Assembly: GCA_030407505.1 (NCBI GenBank)
Contig: JASDDH010000002.1
Span: 185,433-249,432 of the forward strand
Source: Planococcus sp. APC 4015
GTDB taxonomy: Bacteria > Actinomycetota > Actinomycetes > Actinomycetales > Microbacteriaceae
Direction of reading: 5' to 3'
Length of the DNA: 64,000 bases
Shown: piece by piece, positions 42,293-50,431 of the stretch
How positions within the stretch are numbered: the stretch's first letter is position 1
Layout of the letters: every line of letters begins with the position of its first letter
Notes under the pieces: model-generated
Told to the model about the DNA's origin: nothing
Database searches by the model: none
The model's input: only the letters and a program-made list of their open reading frames with translations
Translations under genes and position numbers: made by a program

Positions 42293-43048
42293 GTGCCATC
42301 CAGATGGATCCCGGTCTTCGACTTCTATCTCGCGTTGCTGGATGGCGCACCGATAGCTGTCTGGCTGGACATGGAAGCCGTGAATCACGCACCGCTCCCG
42401 TCTCATCCTCTCGCGATGCGCGTGCGGATCCCGATGCGCAAGCCTCAACCCAACGGACTCCGCAGTGACGAAGAATTCGACGCACTGAACGACCTCGAAG
42501 ACGAACTCACACGGTCCCTCGCCGCCGACGCCGATGCGATCTACTGGGGTCGCCACCTCATCGCAGGAAACGTCGACTACTTCTTCTACCTTCCGCCTCG
42601 AACTCCCGCAGAGCACGAAGAACGCATCGCGCCTCATCTGCAGTTCGATGGCTACTCATTCGAGATCGAATTCACGGATGACCCGGATTGGCGCGAGTAT
42701 CTGTCGAGCTACCCGAACGCCTTTCATCAGCAGACGATGGCGAATCGAGATCTCCAAGCGGAGATGGAGGCGCGAGGTGATCGACTCTCGCGGAGGCGGA
42801 AGATCGACCACATCGCCACTTTCCGGAGCGCCGGTGACGCCGCGCAGGCGACCGTCCGGCTGAAGAGCGCAAAATTCACGGTGAAGTCGGTAGCCCACGA
42901 GAAGCGCGACGGAGGATTCCTCCTCATGTTCGAGCGTCGTGACCGCTGCGATGGCGGCCGACCCGACGACATCACGGCCGAGATCCTCGACTGCATCGAG
43001 CCGTCGGGTGGGATCTACGACGGCTGGGGAACCGTGACGCGCGGCTGA
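42293..43048 (+). CDS. DUF695 domain fused to RraB-like ribonuclease-regulator domain
   Basis: A 251-residue cytosolic protein. The N-terminal ~150 residues have the DUF695 pattern (RVRIPMRKPQPNGL, ALNDLEDELTRSL, IYWGRHLIAGNVDYFFYLPP). The C-terminal ~90 residues (IDHIATFRSAGDAAQATVRLKSAKFTV..., IEPSGGIYDGWGTV) match RraB, which in E. coli inhibits RNase E. The fusion is known in many bacteria; its role in actinobacteria is not established. Codons are less GC-rich than neighbours. Confidence 0.78.
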   Translation: MPSRWIPVFDFYLALLDGAPIAVWLDMEAVNHAPLPSHPLAMRVRIPMRKPQPNGLRSDEEFDALNDLEDELTRSLAADADAIYWGRHLIAGNVDYFFYLPPRTPAEHEERIAPHLQFDGYSFEIEFTDDPDWREYLSSYPNAFHQQTMANRDLQAEMEARGDRLSRRRKIDHIATFRSAGDAAQATVRLKSAKFTVKSVAHEKRDGGFLLMFERRDRCDGGRPDDITAEILDCIEPSGGIYDGWGTVTRG

Positions 43049-43131
43049 TCGTGCACAGACGAGCGATGACCGACCGTCAGGCGCGAGGAGTCGGCCGCAA
43101 GCCCGTGGCTGTTCCGTGAGACGCTGGCTGG

Positions 43132-44271
43132 ATGCCCGCCCTCGACGACCTGCTGGACGAGATCCGCGCCGTCGCGCTGGGCGCGACCGTACCCGGCATC
43201 CGCTTGATCGGGATCGACGGCCCGGCAGCGTCGGGAAAGTCGACGATCGCACATCACCTGTCCGATCGATTCGGCTGGCCGATCATCCAGATCGACGACT
43301 TCTTCTCGTGGGTGTCGTTCACGAGCTGGTGGCCGCGATTCGAAACGGAAGTTCTGCATCCCCTGCTGGACGGTCGAAGCATCCACTACCAAATGCGCGA
43401 CTGGACCGGTGACGAGTTCGGCGAGGGGCTGGCCGGGTTCACGGACCTCGACTGGGCTCCCGTGGTCATCCTCGAAGGTGTCGGGTCGACCCGAGCGGCG
43501 ATCGCTGCATCGCTGGCCTGCCGAGTGTGGGTGGATGCCCCGGCATCCGTCCGTCTGCGACGAGGCGTCACCCGAGACGGTGAGACGCACCGCGAGCTCT
43601 GGGAGAAGTATCTTCCCCGCGAGGCGGATTTCTTCGCCGCTGATGGAACCGCGCGGCGCGCCGACATCCGCGTCGACGGCGCCTCGCCGGGGATCGCTCC
43701 TCTTGTCACCGATATCGGTATGGCTGATGCGCGAACTCCGGGGGATGAGTTCGTCCTCGAGACGACGCGTCTTCGATTGCGCCGGCTGACGGTGTCCGAT
43801 GCCGCGATGCAGCGGCGCCTGTGGGAGGAGCGGGATCTTCGCGTGCCGCCGCATCGCAGGATCTCCGGCGACGGACGCCCCACGGTGGAGGAGTTGGAGG
43901 ACGCGATTCGCCGTAGTGGCAACGAGCCCGCTCCGGGCCTGCTGGCTGTTGTGCGCACCGACACCGGCGTGGTCGTCGGATACTGCGGGCTGATAGCGAA
44001 CGCCCACGGTGAGGATGACGAGCCGGAGCTCGCGTACGAATTCCTGCGGCAGGAGTGGGGCCACGGGTTCGCGACGGAGGCTGCCTCCGCCGTCGTGGCA
44101 TGCGCCGAATCGCTGGGCCATGCGCGCCTCTGGGCGACGATCCGCGTGTGGAACACCGCCTCACGGCGAGTCATCTCGAAGCTGGGGTTCGTACAGACGT
44201 CGCGTGTCGAGCCGGATGCCGATCACGGCGACACGCTCTTCTACTCGAAGACGCTGCGGGCCGGTGGGTGA
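43132..44271 (+). CDS. P-loop kinase domain fused to GNAT acetyltransferase
   Basis: A 379-residue two-domain protein. Residues 1-~200: uridine-kinase-like P-loop domain with Walker A GPAASGKST (30-38), IDDFF near 56, a lid-like region and WVDAPASVRLRRGVTRDGE. Residues ~208-379: GNAT domain (ETTRLRLRRLTVSDA, GYCGLIAN, AYEFLRQEWGHGFATEAASAVVACA, RVWNTASRRVISKLGF) of the RimJ/RimL type. Fusion suggests linked phosphorylation and acetylation of a small molecule or antibiotic-like substrate, which is speculation. The frame is intact across the join. Confidence 0.82.
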   Translation: MPALDDLLDEIRAVALGATVPGIRLIGIDGPAASGKSTIAHHLSDRFGWPIIQIDDFFSWVSFTSWWPRFETEVLHPLLDGRSIHYQMRDWTGDEFGEGLAGFTDLDWAPVVILEGVGSTRAAIAASLACRVWVDAPASVRLRRGVTRDGETHRELWEKYLPREADFFAADGTARRADIRVDGASPGIAPLVTDIGMADARTPGDEFVLETTRLRLRRLTVSDAAMQRRLWEERDLRVPPHRRISGDGRPTVEELEDAIRRSGNEPAPGLLAVVRTDTGVVVGYCGLIANAHGEDDEPELAYEFLRQEWGHGFATEAASAVVACAESLGHARLWATIRVWNTASRRVISKLGFVQTSRVEPDADHGDTLFYSKTLRAGG

Positions 44272-44499
44272 TCACGGGCAGACGCGCACCCGGTGCCCCT
44301 CGAACTCGACGATGTCGCCGAGCTGCAACTGGCGACCGCGACGGCGGTCGACGTCTCCGTTGACGGTGACGTAGCCGTCGATGATGGCCTCTTTCACGTC
44401 GCCGCCCGAGTCGAGGACGCCGGCGAACTTGAGGAACTGCCCGAGGCGGATGCTGTCGCCGCCGATCGGGATGTCATCGACAGGTGCGGCATTCGTCAT
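44272..44499 (-). CDS. S4-domain RNA-binding protein (YbcJ-like)
   Basis: A 75-residue protein that is almost entirely an S4 RNA-binding domain: IRLGQFLKFAGVLDSGGDVKEAIIDGYVTVNGDVDRRRGRQL, as in E. coli YbcJ. Probably binds structured RNA or the ribosome. Stop codons of this gene and of the kinase-GNAT gene abut with no gap (TGATCA palindrome). The ATG at 44499 has TAGCAT 6 nt upstream. Confidence 0.88.
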   Translation of the reverse strand: MTNAAPVDDIPIGGDSIRLGQFLKFAGVLDSGGDVKEAIIDGYVTVNGDVDRRRGRQLQLGDIVEFEGHRVRVCP

Positions 44500-44505
44500 C
44501 CCCGA

Positions 44506-44511
44506 ATGCTA
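44506..44511 (-). promoter_or_regulatory. -10 hexamer TAGCAT of the S4 gene (leaderless)
   Basis: On the minus strand it ends 6 nt before the ATG at 44499. Confidence 0.45.
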
Positions 44512-44607
44512 AGGCACCGGACGGCAGAGTACGGCGGCGCGTGTCAACCCCTCGATGCCCGTATGCACTCCGCGGTAGACAGAAGCACCCGACGAAAGGA
44601 AGCACGC

Positions 44608-45669
44608 GTGAGCCCTCGCCTGGCAGGCGTCATCTCGATCGCCGTCAGCGTGGGCATCGGGATCGCTGCGGGCTGGCTGATCGCCGATCCGGCGTGGTCC
44701 ATTCCGGCGGCCCTGCTGGCCACGGTCGCCACCGTCGGGATGGCGGTGGGTGTGCTGTGGATGCTGCGCCCGAGCTGGGCCGACAAGACCTGGCCTCCGG
44801 CAGGGCCGGACCTGCCGCCCGATGACCGCGCCCGTCGCAGCGCGCGGGTCATGGGGATCGTGCTGCTCGCACCGCTGCCGCTCGCCTTCGCGAGCCTGGC
44901 TTGGGCGATCGCGGAGGGCTCGACGCGGTGGGAACGCCTCTTCGTTCTCGCCATGTTCGTCACGGCCTACGGCGCCTCCGGGGTCTGGTTCCTCCGGTCC
45001 GCCCGCGCCAGCCCCGCGGATCCGGATCCCTCGCACACGCGCCGGCCCGCAGCATCCCGAGACGAGAACGGCGACACCCCCGGCTGGCGCTCGTTCAGCC
45101 GCCCTGCGCGCGGACTGTTGTCGGCCACGTTGATCGGCCCGACGATCATCCTGGTGCTCATCGTTCCCACCCAGCTGCTCCTGATTCTCGAAGACGTGCC
45201 GTGGGGCATGCTGATCTGGACAGTGGCCTTGGTCGCCGCCATTGTGATCGGCATCTTCTGGCTGCGCAGAGCCACCCCGCAGATCGAGATCGACGTCGCC
45301 CGGGAGCGTCTGCGCGCCGGCCGGCACACGAGGTCGTGGAGCGAGCTCTCGCGGGCCGAGCTCATGGCGGTGCCACCCTGGACGGGCGCCGCCCGCACCC
45401 TGGTGCTCACGCTGGGGGATGGCGTGGGGCTGCGGGCTCCCGTCGCGCTCCGACAGAAGGAATCCCTGACCCTCACCGATGAGGAGACCGCGCTGCTGTT
45501 GCGGATCATCGCGGCTTCTTCGATCGAACTGCCTCGCGACAAGGAAGATCCGCGGGGTCGGTTCTCGAAGCAGCTCTATCCCAACGCCCTCACGAAGGAC
45601 CAGGCGCACGCCCTCGTCGCAGACCCGCCGGGCAGGAACGACCCTCTCCCCACCGCGCCGCTGTTCTGA
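44608..45669 (+). CDS. Hypothetical membrane protein with cytosolic domain
   Basis: A 353-residue protein. Six hydrophobic segments in pairs: about 5-25 and 29-50, 82-103 and 112-130, 175-197 and 203-223. A C-terminal cytosolic part follows (about 225-353) that resembles PH-like membrane-bound domains (IEIDVARERLRAGRHTRSWSELSRAELM). Function unknown. The GTG at 44608 follows GAAAGGA. Confidence 0.7.
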   Translation: MSPRLAGVISIAVSVGIGIAAGWLIADPAWSIPAALLATVATVGMAVGVLWMLRPSWADKTWPPAGPDLPPDDRARRSARVMGIVLLAPLPLAFASLAWAIAEGSTRWERLFVLAMFVTAYGASGVWFLRSARASPADPDPSHTRRPAASRDENGDTPGWRSFSRPARGLLSATLIGPTIILVLIVPTQLLLILEDVPWGMLIWTVALVAAIVIGIFWLRRATPQIEIDVARERLRAGRHTRSWSELSRAELMAVPPWTGAARTLVLTLGDGVGLRAPVALRQKESLTLTDEETALLLRIIAASSIELPRDKEDPRGRFSKQLYPNALTKDQAHALVADPPGRNDPLPTAPLF

Positions 45670-45729
45670 TCGTGTCCTCCGAACGGGGGACAGACGCGCG
45701 GAGAACCCTAAACCTATTGTTGAGCCTGA

Positions 45730-45750
45730 GGACGTATCCCCAGTACGTCC
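45730..45750 (+). terminator. Short hairpin after the membrane-protein gene
   Basis: Stem GGACGTA / TACGTCC with a 7-nt loop, about 60 nt after the stop codon. It lacks a T-tract and is only a tentative terminator. Confidence 0.4.
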
Positions 45751-45805
45751 CAAAGGGCATGACCCGTCACGGGCGGCGCCAACCGCCCATGCAAGACGAC
45801 GGAAG

Positions 45806-45840
45806 AGCGGCCCTCGATGTCCCCAGCCTCGAGGGCCGCT
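45806..45840 (-). terminator. Terminator hairpin of the amine oxidase gene
   Basis: Perfect 12-bp stem AGCGGCCCTCGA / TCGAGGGCCGCT, 11-nt loop, 11 nt beyond the amine oxidase stop; on the minus strand it is followed by TCTTCC. Confidence 0.65.
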
Positions 45841-45851
45841 TCATGCGTCGA

Positions 45852-47183
45852 TCAGGATGCCGGTGCCCAGAGCTGCGCCATCGGCACCGCACGACCCAGC
45901 ACGTTTTCGGCCGCACGATGTCCGGAGCACAGCGCGGCGGTGACGGTCGCCGGGTCATCCGTCCATGTCGCCTCGCCCGCGAGATGCAGCACTCCGCCGA
46001 TCGGTGTCGCGAGGTCGTCGTGGTCGGCGGTCGTGGACCCGACGGTCATGTAGGCGTACGAACCGCGGGCGAACGGGTCGTCCTGCCAGCCGGTGATGTG
46101 CACGTGCGTCGGCGTCTCGACGGCGCCGCCGTAGAGACGCTGCAACTGGGCGAGCACGGATGCGACGATCTGCTCGCTCGACCAGTCGCGTGTCTCGACG
46201 GCCGCAGGCCCGGCGGCGAAAGTCAGCAGGGTCGGTTCGCCGTGCAACGCAGTGAGGTCGTACCAGGAATGCCACCAGCGACCCTCCGGGCCCTGTTGCC
46301 GGATCGCATAGACCCCGTCGTCCCAGAACTTCGCCGGGAACCGCAGGAAGACCTTCTCGAACGCGTTCATCTCGAGGCGTCCGAGCGCCCCGGCCACCGG
46401 CCCGGGGAGAGGTGGGTCGATGGCGACGTCTCCGGACTTCAGCACTCCGACGGGCAGCGTCACGACGGCGTCGTCGGCCGAGAACTCGCCCCGGTCCGTC
46501 GTCACCGTGACGCCGCCGGACGACCACGCGATACGTGAGACCCCATGCTCCAGCCGCACGTCGAGTCCTTCGGCGAGCGTGCGGGGGAGGATGTCGTAGC
46601 CGTCGGGGAACACGACCTCGTCGCCGTCGATCGAGTCGTCGTCGAGGCCGTGGGCGGCGAGATCATCGATCCACGCGCCGTACTGCTCCTCGGAGCGGTG
46701 CTCGAGGTATTCGCGCACGCGCTGCGTCCGTTCCGCATCCCATCCCTGCTGTGCGAGGGCGGCGTCGGTCACGTCCCGATAGGACGCCTGCGGTTCCGAT
46801 CGCGCCACCACATCGGTCAGCGCGGCATCGACGGCGTGGATGTCGGCGACGAACGCCTGAGCCGCGGCATCCGTCAGTCGCTCACCGTCGACGCCGTGAT
46901 ACGCGATCGGTCGGCTGTCCGGCTGGTAGCCGCCGACGGTGAACTCCACGGGGCGCATGCCGAAGGCGTCGGCTGCCGCGGCGACCGGGGAGTCGGCGAT
47001 GCCGTGGATCCACGACGCACCGAGATCGGTCACGAGCCCGTCGGTGCGGTCGGTCCACACGCGACCGCCGACGCGGTCGCGTGCTTCCAGCACCACGACC
47101 GAGCGCCCGGCCTGAGCCAGCAGACGCGCGGCCGCCAAACCGGCGACCCCCGCGCCCACCACGATCGTGTCGACATGATGCAT
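45852..47183 (-). CDS. FAD-dependent amine oxidase (polyamine/monoamine oxidase-like)
   Basis: A 443-residue flavoenzyme. FAD dinucleotide site VVGAGVAGLAAARLL at 8-22 with ARDRVGGRVWTDR near 36-48; GLVTDLGASWIHG is the second FAD contact of amine oxidases; C-terminal FAD segment VLHLAGEATW near 400. It resembles N1-acetylpolyamine/plant-type polyamine oxidases. It would oxidise a primary or secondary amine with release of H2O2. The substrate is unknown. Start ATG at 47183 with GAGGAGGT. Confidence 0.9.
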   Translation of the reverse strand: MHHVDTIVVGAGVAGLAAARLLAQAGRSVVVLEARDRVGGRVWTDRTDGLVTDLGASWIHGIADSPVAAAADAFGMRPVEFTVGGYQPDSRPIAYHGVDGERLTDAAAQAFVADIHAVDAALTDVVARSEPQASYRDVTDAALAQQGWDAERTQRVREYLEHRSEEQYGAWIDDLAAHGLDDDSIDGDEVVFPDGYDILPRTLAEGLDVRLEHGVSRIAWSSGGVTVTTDRGEFSADDAVVTLPVGVLKSGDVAIDPPLPGPVAGALGRLEMNAFEKVFLRFPAKFWDDGVYAIRQQGPEGRWWHSWYDLTALHGEPTLLTFAAGPAAVETRDWSSEQIVASVLAQLQRLYGGAVETPTHVHITGWQDDPFARGSYAYMTVGSTTADHDDLATPIGGVLHLAGEATWTDDPATVTAALCSGHRAAENVLGRAVPMAQLWAPAS

Positions 47184-47293
47184 CGCTGACCTCCTCTGGT
47201 GCGGCTGGCCTCTCGACGCTACCGAGTGCCGACGCGCGCCGCGACCGTCGGCGACGTCGGAATGCTCGACCCCGCGTCGGACTTCCCTTCAGT

Positions 47294-48322
47294 ATGCGAT
47301 CCATCGTCTACTCACGCACCGGTCCCTCGTCCGTCCTCGAATCCGTCGAACGGGACGCCGCATCCCCCGGCGCCGGAGAGGTGCGGGTGCGCGTCACCGT
47401 GTCGGGCGTGAACCCGACCGACTGGAAGGCGCGGGCATCCACCGCCGCTCCGCTGCCGTTCGACGAGGTGGTGCCGAATCAGGATGGGGCGGGCGTGGTC
47501 GACGCCGTCGGTTCGGGCGTCGACGGACTCGAGGTGGGCGACCGCGTGTGGGTGTTCCTCGCCGCGCACCAGCGCCCGACCGGCACCGCCCAGGAGTTCA
47601 CCGTGCTGCCTGCCGAGCGGGTCGTCAAGCTGCCCGAGGGCATCGGCTTCGACGTCGCCGCGAGCCTCGGTGTGCCGGCGATGACCGCCCACCGGGCATT
47701 GACCGTGCACGAGTTCGGCCCGACCCGGCTGTCCGCCGGCGCGCTGGACGGGCGCGTCGTCCTGGTGCAGGGCGGCGCCGGTGCGGTGGGTCATGCGGCG
47801 ATCCAGCTCGCCGTGTGGGCGGGTGCGACCGTGATCGCGACGGTGAGCAGCGACGAGAAGGCCGCGCTCGTTCGGGCGGCGGGCGCACATCACGTCGTGC
47901 AGTATCCGTCGCCCGATCTCGCTGCGCGGATCCTCGAGGTCGCGCCGGACGGCGTCGACCACATCGTCGAGGTGTCGCCGTCGCAGAACGCCGCGCTCGA
48001 CGTCGAGGTGATCGCCAACCACGGCAGCATCGCGTACTACGCGAACAACAACGGCGAGGAGTTCACGGCGCCGATCGTCGCGAGCTTCGCCAAGAACGTG
48101 CGCTGGCAGGGGCTGTTGCTCTACACCGTCGGCCCCGAGCCGCTTGCTGCCGCCGCGGCCGACATCACCGCCGCTCTCGAGGCGGGCGCGCTTCCGGTGG
48201 GCGAAGACGCCGGACTCCCTCTCACCTGGTTCCCGATCGACGAGACCGCAGCGGCACACGATGCCGTCGAGAGCGGCGTCACCGGCAAGGTGCTCATCCG
48301 CGTGGCGGACGATCTCGCGTAG
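47294..48322 (+). CDS. NADPH:quinone oxidoreductase (zinc-independent MDR family)
   Basis: A 342-residue medium-chain reductase: N-terminal GroES-like domain (GAGEVRVRVTVSGVNPTDWKARAS, VPNQDGAGVVDAVGSGV) and a Rossmann fold with VQGGAGAVGHAAIQLA near 157-172. Catalytic zinc ligands are absent, as in quinone oxidoreductases of the QOR/zeta-crystallin type. Probably reduces quinones or enones with NADPH. ATG at 47294; the frame is open further upstream, but no homology pattern is found there. Confidence 0.9.
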   Translation: MRSIVYSRTGPSSVLESVERDAASPGAGEVRVRVTVSGVNPTDWKARASTAAPLPFDEVVPNQDGAGVVDAVGSGVDGLEVGDRVWVFLAAHQRPTGTAQEFTVLPAERVVKLPEGIGFDVAASLGVPAMTAHRALTVHEFGPTRLSAGALDGRVVLVQGGAGAVGHAAIQLAVWAGATVIATVSSDEKAALVRAAGAHHVVQYPSPDLAARILEVAPDGVDHIVEVSPSQNAALDVEVIANHGSIAYYANNNGEEFTAPIVASFAKNVRWQGLLLYTVGPEPLAAAAADITAALEAGALPVGEDAGLPLTWFPIDETAAAHDAVESGVTGKVLIRVADDLA

Positions 48323-48326
48323 GGCC

Positions 48327-48839
48327 TCAGCCGAGCGGCGTCACCGTCCTGGTCGCGGAGTCCCAGCGTCGCAGGGCTACGACGGTGGCGTCGTGTTCGC
48401 CGCCGAGCAGCGCGAGCGCAGAGTCGAGCGACGTGAGCCGCAGGCGGCGGGCGAGGGTGACGTGCGGCATCCATTCTTCTGACGAGGTGTGGGGTTCGTC
48501 CTCGCCCGGTCCTGCCGCTTCGTGCACGGCGCGATGGAGCGCGAGGAGCCCGTCGGTGGGCGTCACCGGCCGAGCCAGAACGCCTCGGTCGCCGTGGGCG
48601 AACACGATCGGCTCACCCAGCGAGACGCGCAGCGGCAGCATCGCAACAGCCTCGGTGAACGCGAGCGATGCGAGCGCGGGCCGCACCAGCACCGTGATGT
48701 GGGGTCGGTTGCTCGCAGCCGTGTGCGCAGCGAGGCTCGAATGGCCGGCGTCGGCCAGTCGTCGCCAATCGGCGCGAACGAGTTCGTCGGATGCGTCGTC
48801 GAGAATCAGCTCGATGCTGACGACGCCTGCGTGGTCCAT
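48327..48839 (-). CDS. 2'-5' RNA ligase/cyclic phosphodiesterase family protein
   Basis: A 170-residue 2H-phosphoesterase. The two HxT/S motifs are RPHITVLV (His near 48) and MPHVTLARR (His near 125), each in the hydrophobic context typical of the superfamily. Family members act on 2',3'-cyclic or 2'-5' phosphodiester bonds in RNA. The biological substrate is unknown. It lies 20 nt downstream of the sortase gene and might belong to the operon's 3' end. Confidence 0.82.
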   Translation of the reverse strand: MDHAGVVSIELILDDASDELVRADWRRLADAGHSSLAAHTAASNRPHITVLVRPALASLAFTEAVAMLPLRVSLGEPIVFAHGDRGVLARPVTPTDGLLALHRAVHEAAGPGEDEPHTSSEEWMPHVTLARRLRLTSLDSALALLGGEHDATVVALRRWDSATRTVTPLG

Positions 48840-48859
48840 GACACCAGGGTGCCTCACCG

Positions 48860-49552
48860 TCAGGCGCTGAGCGCCGCGAAGAGGATCAGATTGTCGGTGT
48901 AGTGGCCGATCGAGCTGTCGAAGTCGCCGGCGCAGGTGATGAGGCGAAGTTCGGGTCGGGGCACGTTGCGGTACACCTCGTCGGTCGGGAAGTTCGACTT
49001 CGACGACTGCGTGCTGCCGGTGATGGTGAAGGTGAGCTCCTCGCCGCTGGTCATTGTCACGATCACCTCGTCGCCCGGCGAGAGCTCGCCGATGCGCGCG
49101 AAGACGGCGGGCTGCGTCACCGAATCGACATGGCCGGCGATGATGGCCGGCCCGATCTCGCCGGGCACCACGCCGCCCGAATACCATCCGGCGAGGTCGA
49201 AGTCGACGGGGGCGGCGAGTTCGCCGCCTGCGCCCAGTGCGAGGTTCTCGAGCGACGAGTCGACGCCGATCTTCGGGATGCGCACGTGTGTGGGGACTCC
49301 ATCGTCCGATGCGTCGGCGACGGGAGCCGTCGGGTCCTGCAGGCCGCCGGCGGAGAAGCCGTCGGCCGTCGCCGAAGCCGAGGCGAGGGGCGCAGCGGCA
49401 GGCGTCGCGTCGTCGCGCGATTGCATGACCGCTCCGCTGACCAGCACCGCCGACACCGCCACCGCCGCTGCTGCTGCCAGCGCCGCGACGACCACCGAGC
49501 GTCGGCGAACCTCGCGGCGTCCGCGGCGCGTCCCGGTCGTGCTGTCGTCCAT
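48860..49552 (-). CDS. Class F sortase (second copy), last core gene of the glycan operon
   Basis: A 230-residue extracytoplasmic transpeptidase: basic N-terminus (RRGRREVRRR), one membrane helix (about 19-41), Ala/Asp-rich linker and sortase barrel. Catalytic His141 in IIAGHVDSV and Cys207 in LITCAGDFD. At the position where the other sortase of this window has Arg197 this one has His217, and no Arg follows the Cys. ATG at 49552 with AAAGGA. The DUF4397 gene three places upstream in the operon is the presumed substrate. Confidence 0.85.
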   Translation of the reverse strand: MDDSTTGTRRGRREVRRRSVVVAALAAAAAVAVSAVLVSGAVMQSRDDATPAAAPLASASATADGFSAGGLQDPTAPVADASDDGVPTHVRIPKIGVDSSLENLALGAGGELAAPVDFDLAGWYSGGVVPGEIGPAIIAGHVDSVTQPAVFARIGELSPGDEVIVTMTSGEELTFTITGSTQSSKSNFPTDEVYRNVPRPELRLITCAGDFDSSIGHYTDNLILFAALSA

Positions 49553-49616
49553 GGTGTCCTTTCGGGGGTTCGCGGTTGTTCGGAGCCCGGAACCCCGCGG
49601 TTTGGTGCCGCGCACG

Positions 49617-50405
49617 TCAGGTGCGGGGCAGCACCCGGTGCGAGAGGTGACGCACCGACGGCAGCCGGTGCCCGTGCCGCATGACTTCGCGCACGTCGGC
49701 GATGCGGCGACGCAGACCCCACACCGACACCCGAAGCAGCGACTCGACGACGATCGAACTGCTCATCTTCGACTCGCCGTGCTCCCGCTCGACGAACGTG
49801 ATCGGCACCTCGACGACGCGCAGCCCGCGCTTGAGCGCGCGCCACAGAAGGTCCACCTGGAAGCAGTAGCCCTGCGAGCTCACCCGCGACAGATCGATGC
49901 GCCGCAGCGCCTCTGCGCTGAACACCCGGTAGCCGCCGGTCGCGTCGCGCACGTCGATCGCGAGGGCGACGCGCGTGTACGCGTTGCCGCCGCGGCTGAG
50001 CAGCAGGCGTCGCCGCGGCCAGTTCACGACCTCGCCGCCAGGAACCCACCGCGAGCCGAGGACGAGGTCGTGGTCCACGAGCTGCTCCACCATGCGGGGC
50101 AGCTGCTCGGGCTGGTGCGATCCGTCGGCATCCATCTCGACCAATGCCCAGTAGCCGCGCTCGAGACCCCACGCGAAGCCGGCGAGGTAGGCGCCACCGA
50201 GCCCGTCCTTCGTCGCGCGGTGCAGGACGTGCACCTCGGGATGCCGGGCAGCCAGCCGGTCGGCGAGATCGCCCGTGCCGTCGGGCGACGCGTCGTCGAC
50301 GACCAGCACGTCGGTGTGGTCGTTGGATGCCAGGACGCGATCCACGATCGATTCGAGATTCTCGATCTCGTTGTAGGTGGGGATGATCACGAGTGTTTCG
50401 AGCAT
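49617..50405 (-). CDS. Polyprenol-phosphate sugar synthase (DPM1-like GT2)
   Basis: A 262-residue glycosyltransferase similar to dolichol-phosphate mannosyltransferase Ppm1. VIIPTYNEIENLESIV, VVDDASPDGTGDLAD near 36-50, catalytic EMDADGSH (90-97, D92 and D94), GSRWVPGGEVVNWPRRRLLLSRGGNAY. It transfers a hexose from a nucleotide sugar to polyprenyl phosphate on the inner face. C-terminal membrane helices are absent. A flippase (GtrA) and a GT-C user of lipid-linked sugar are in the same operon. ATG with AAAGGAG. Confidence 0.9.
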   Translation of the reverse strand: MLETLVIIPTYNEIENLESIVDRVLASNDHTDVLVVDDASPDGTGDLADRLAARHPEVHVLHRATKDGLGGAYLAGFAWGLERGYWALVEMDADGSHQPEQLPRMVEQLVDHDLVLGSRWVPGGEVVNWPRRRLLLSRGGNAYTRVALAIDVRDATGGYRVFSAEALRRIDLSRVSSQGYCFQVDLLWRALKRGLRVVEVPITFVEREHGESKMSSSIVVESLLRVSVWGLRRRIADVREVMRHGHRLPSVRHLSHRVLPRT

Positions 50406-50431
50406 CGCCGTCTCCTTTCTCAGAGCGGTTC

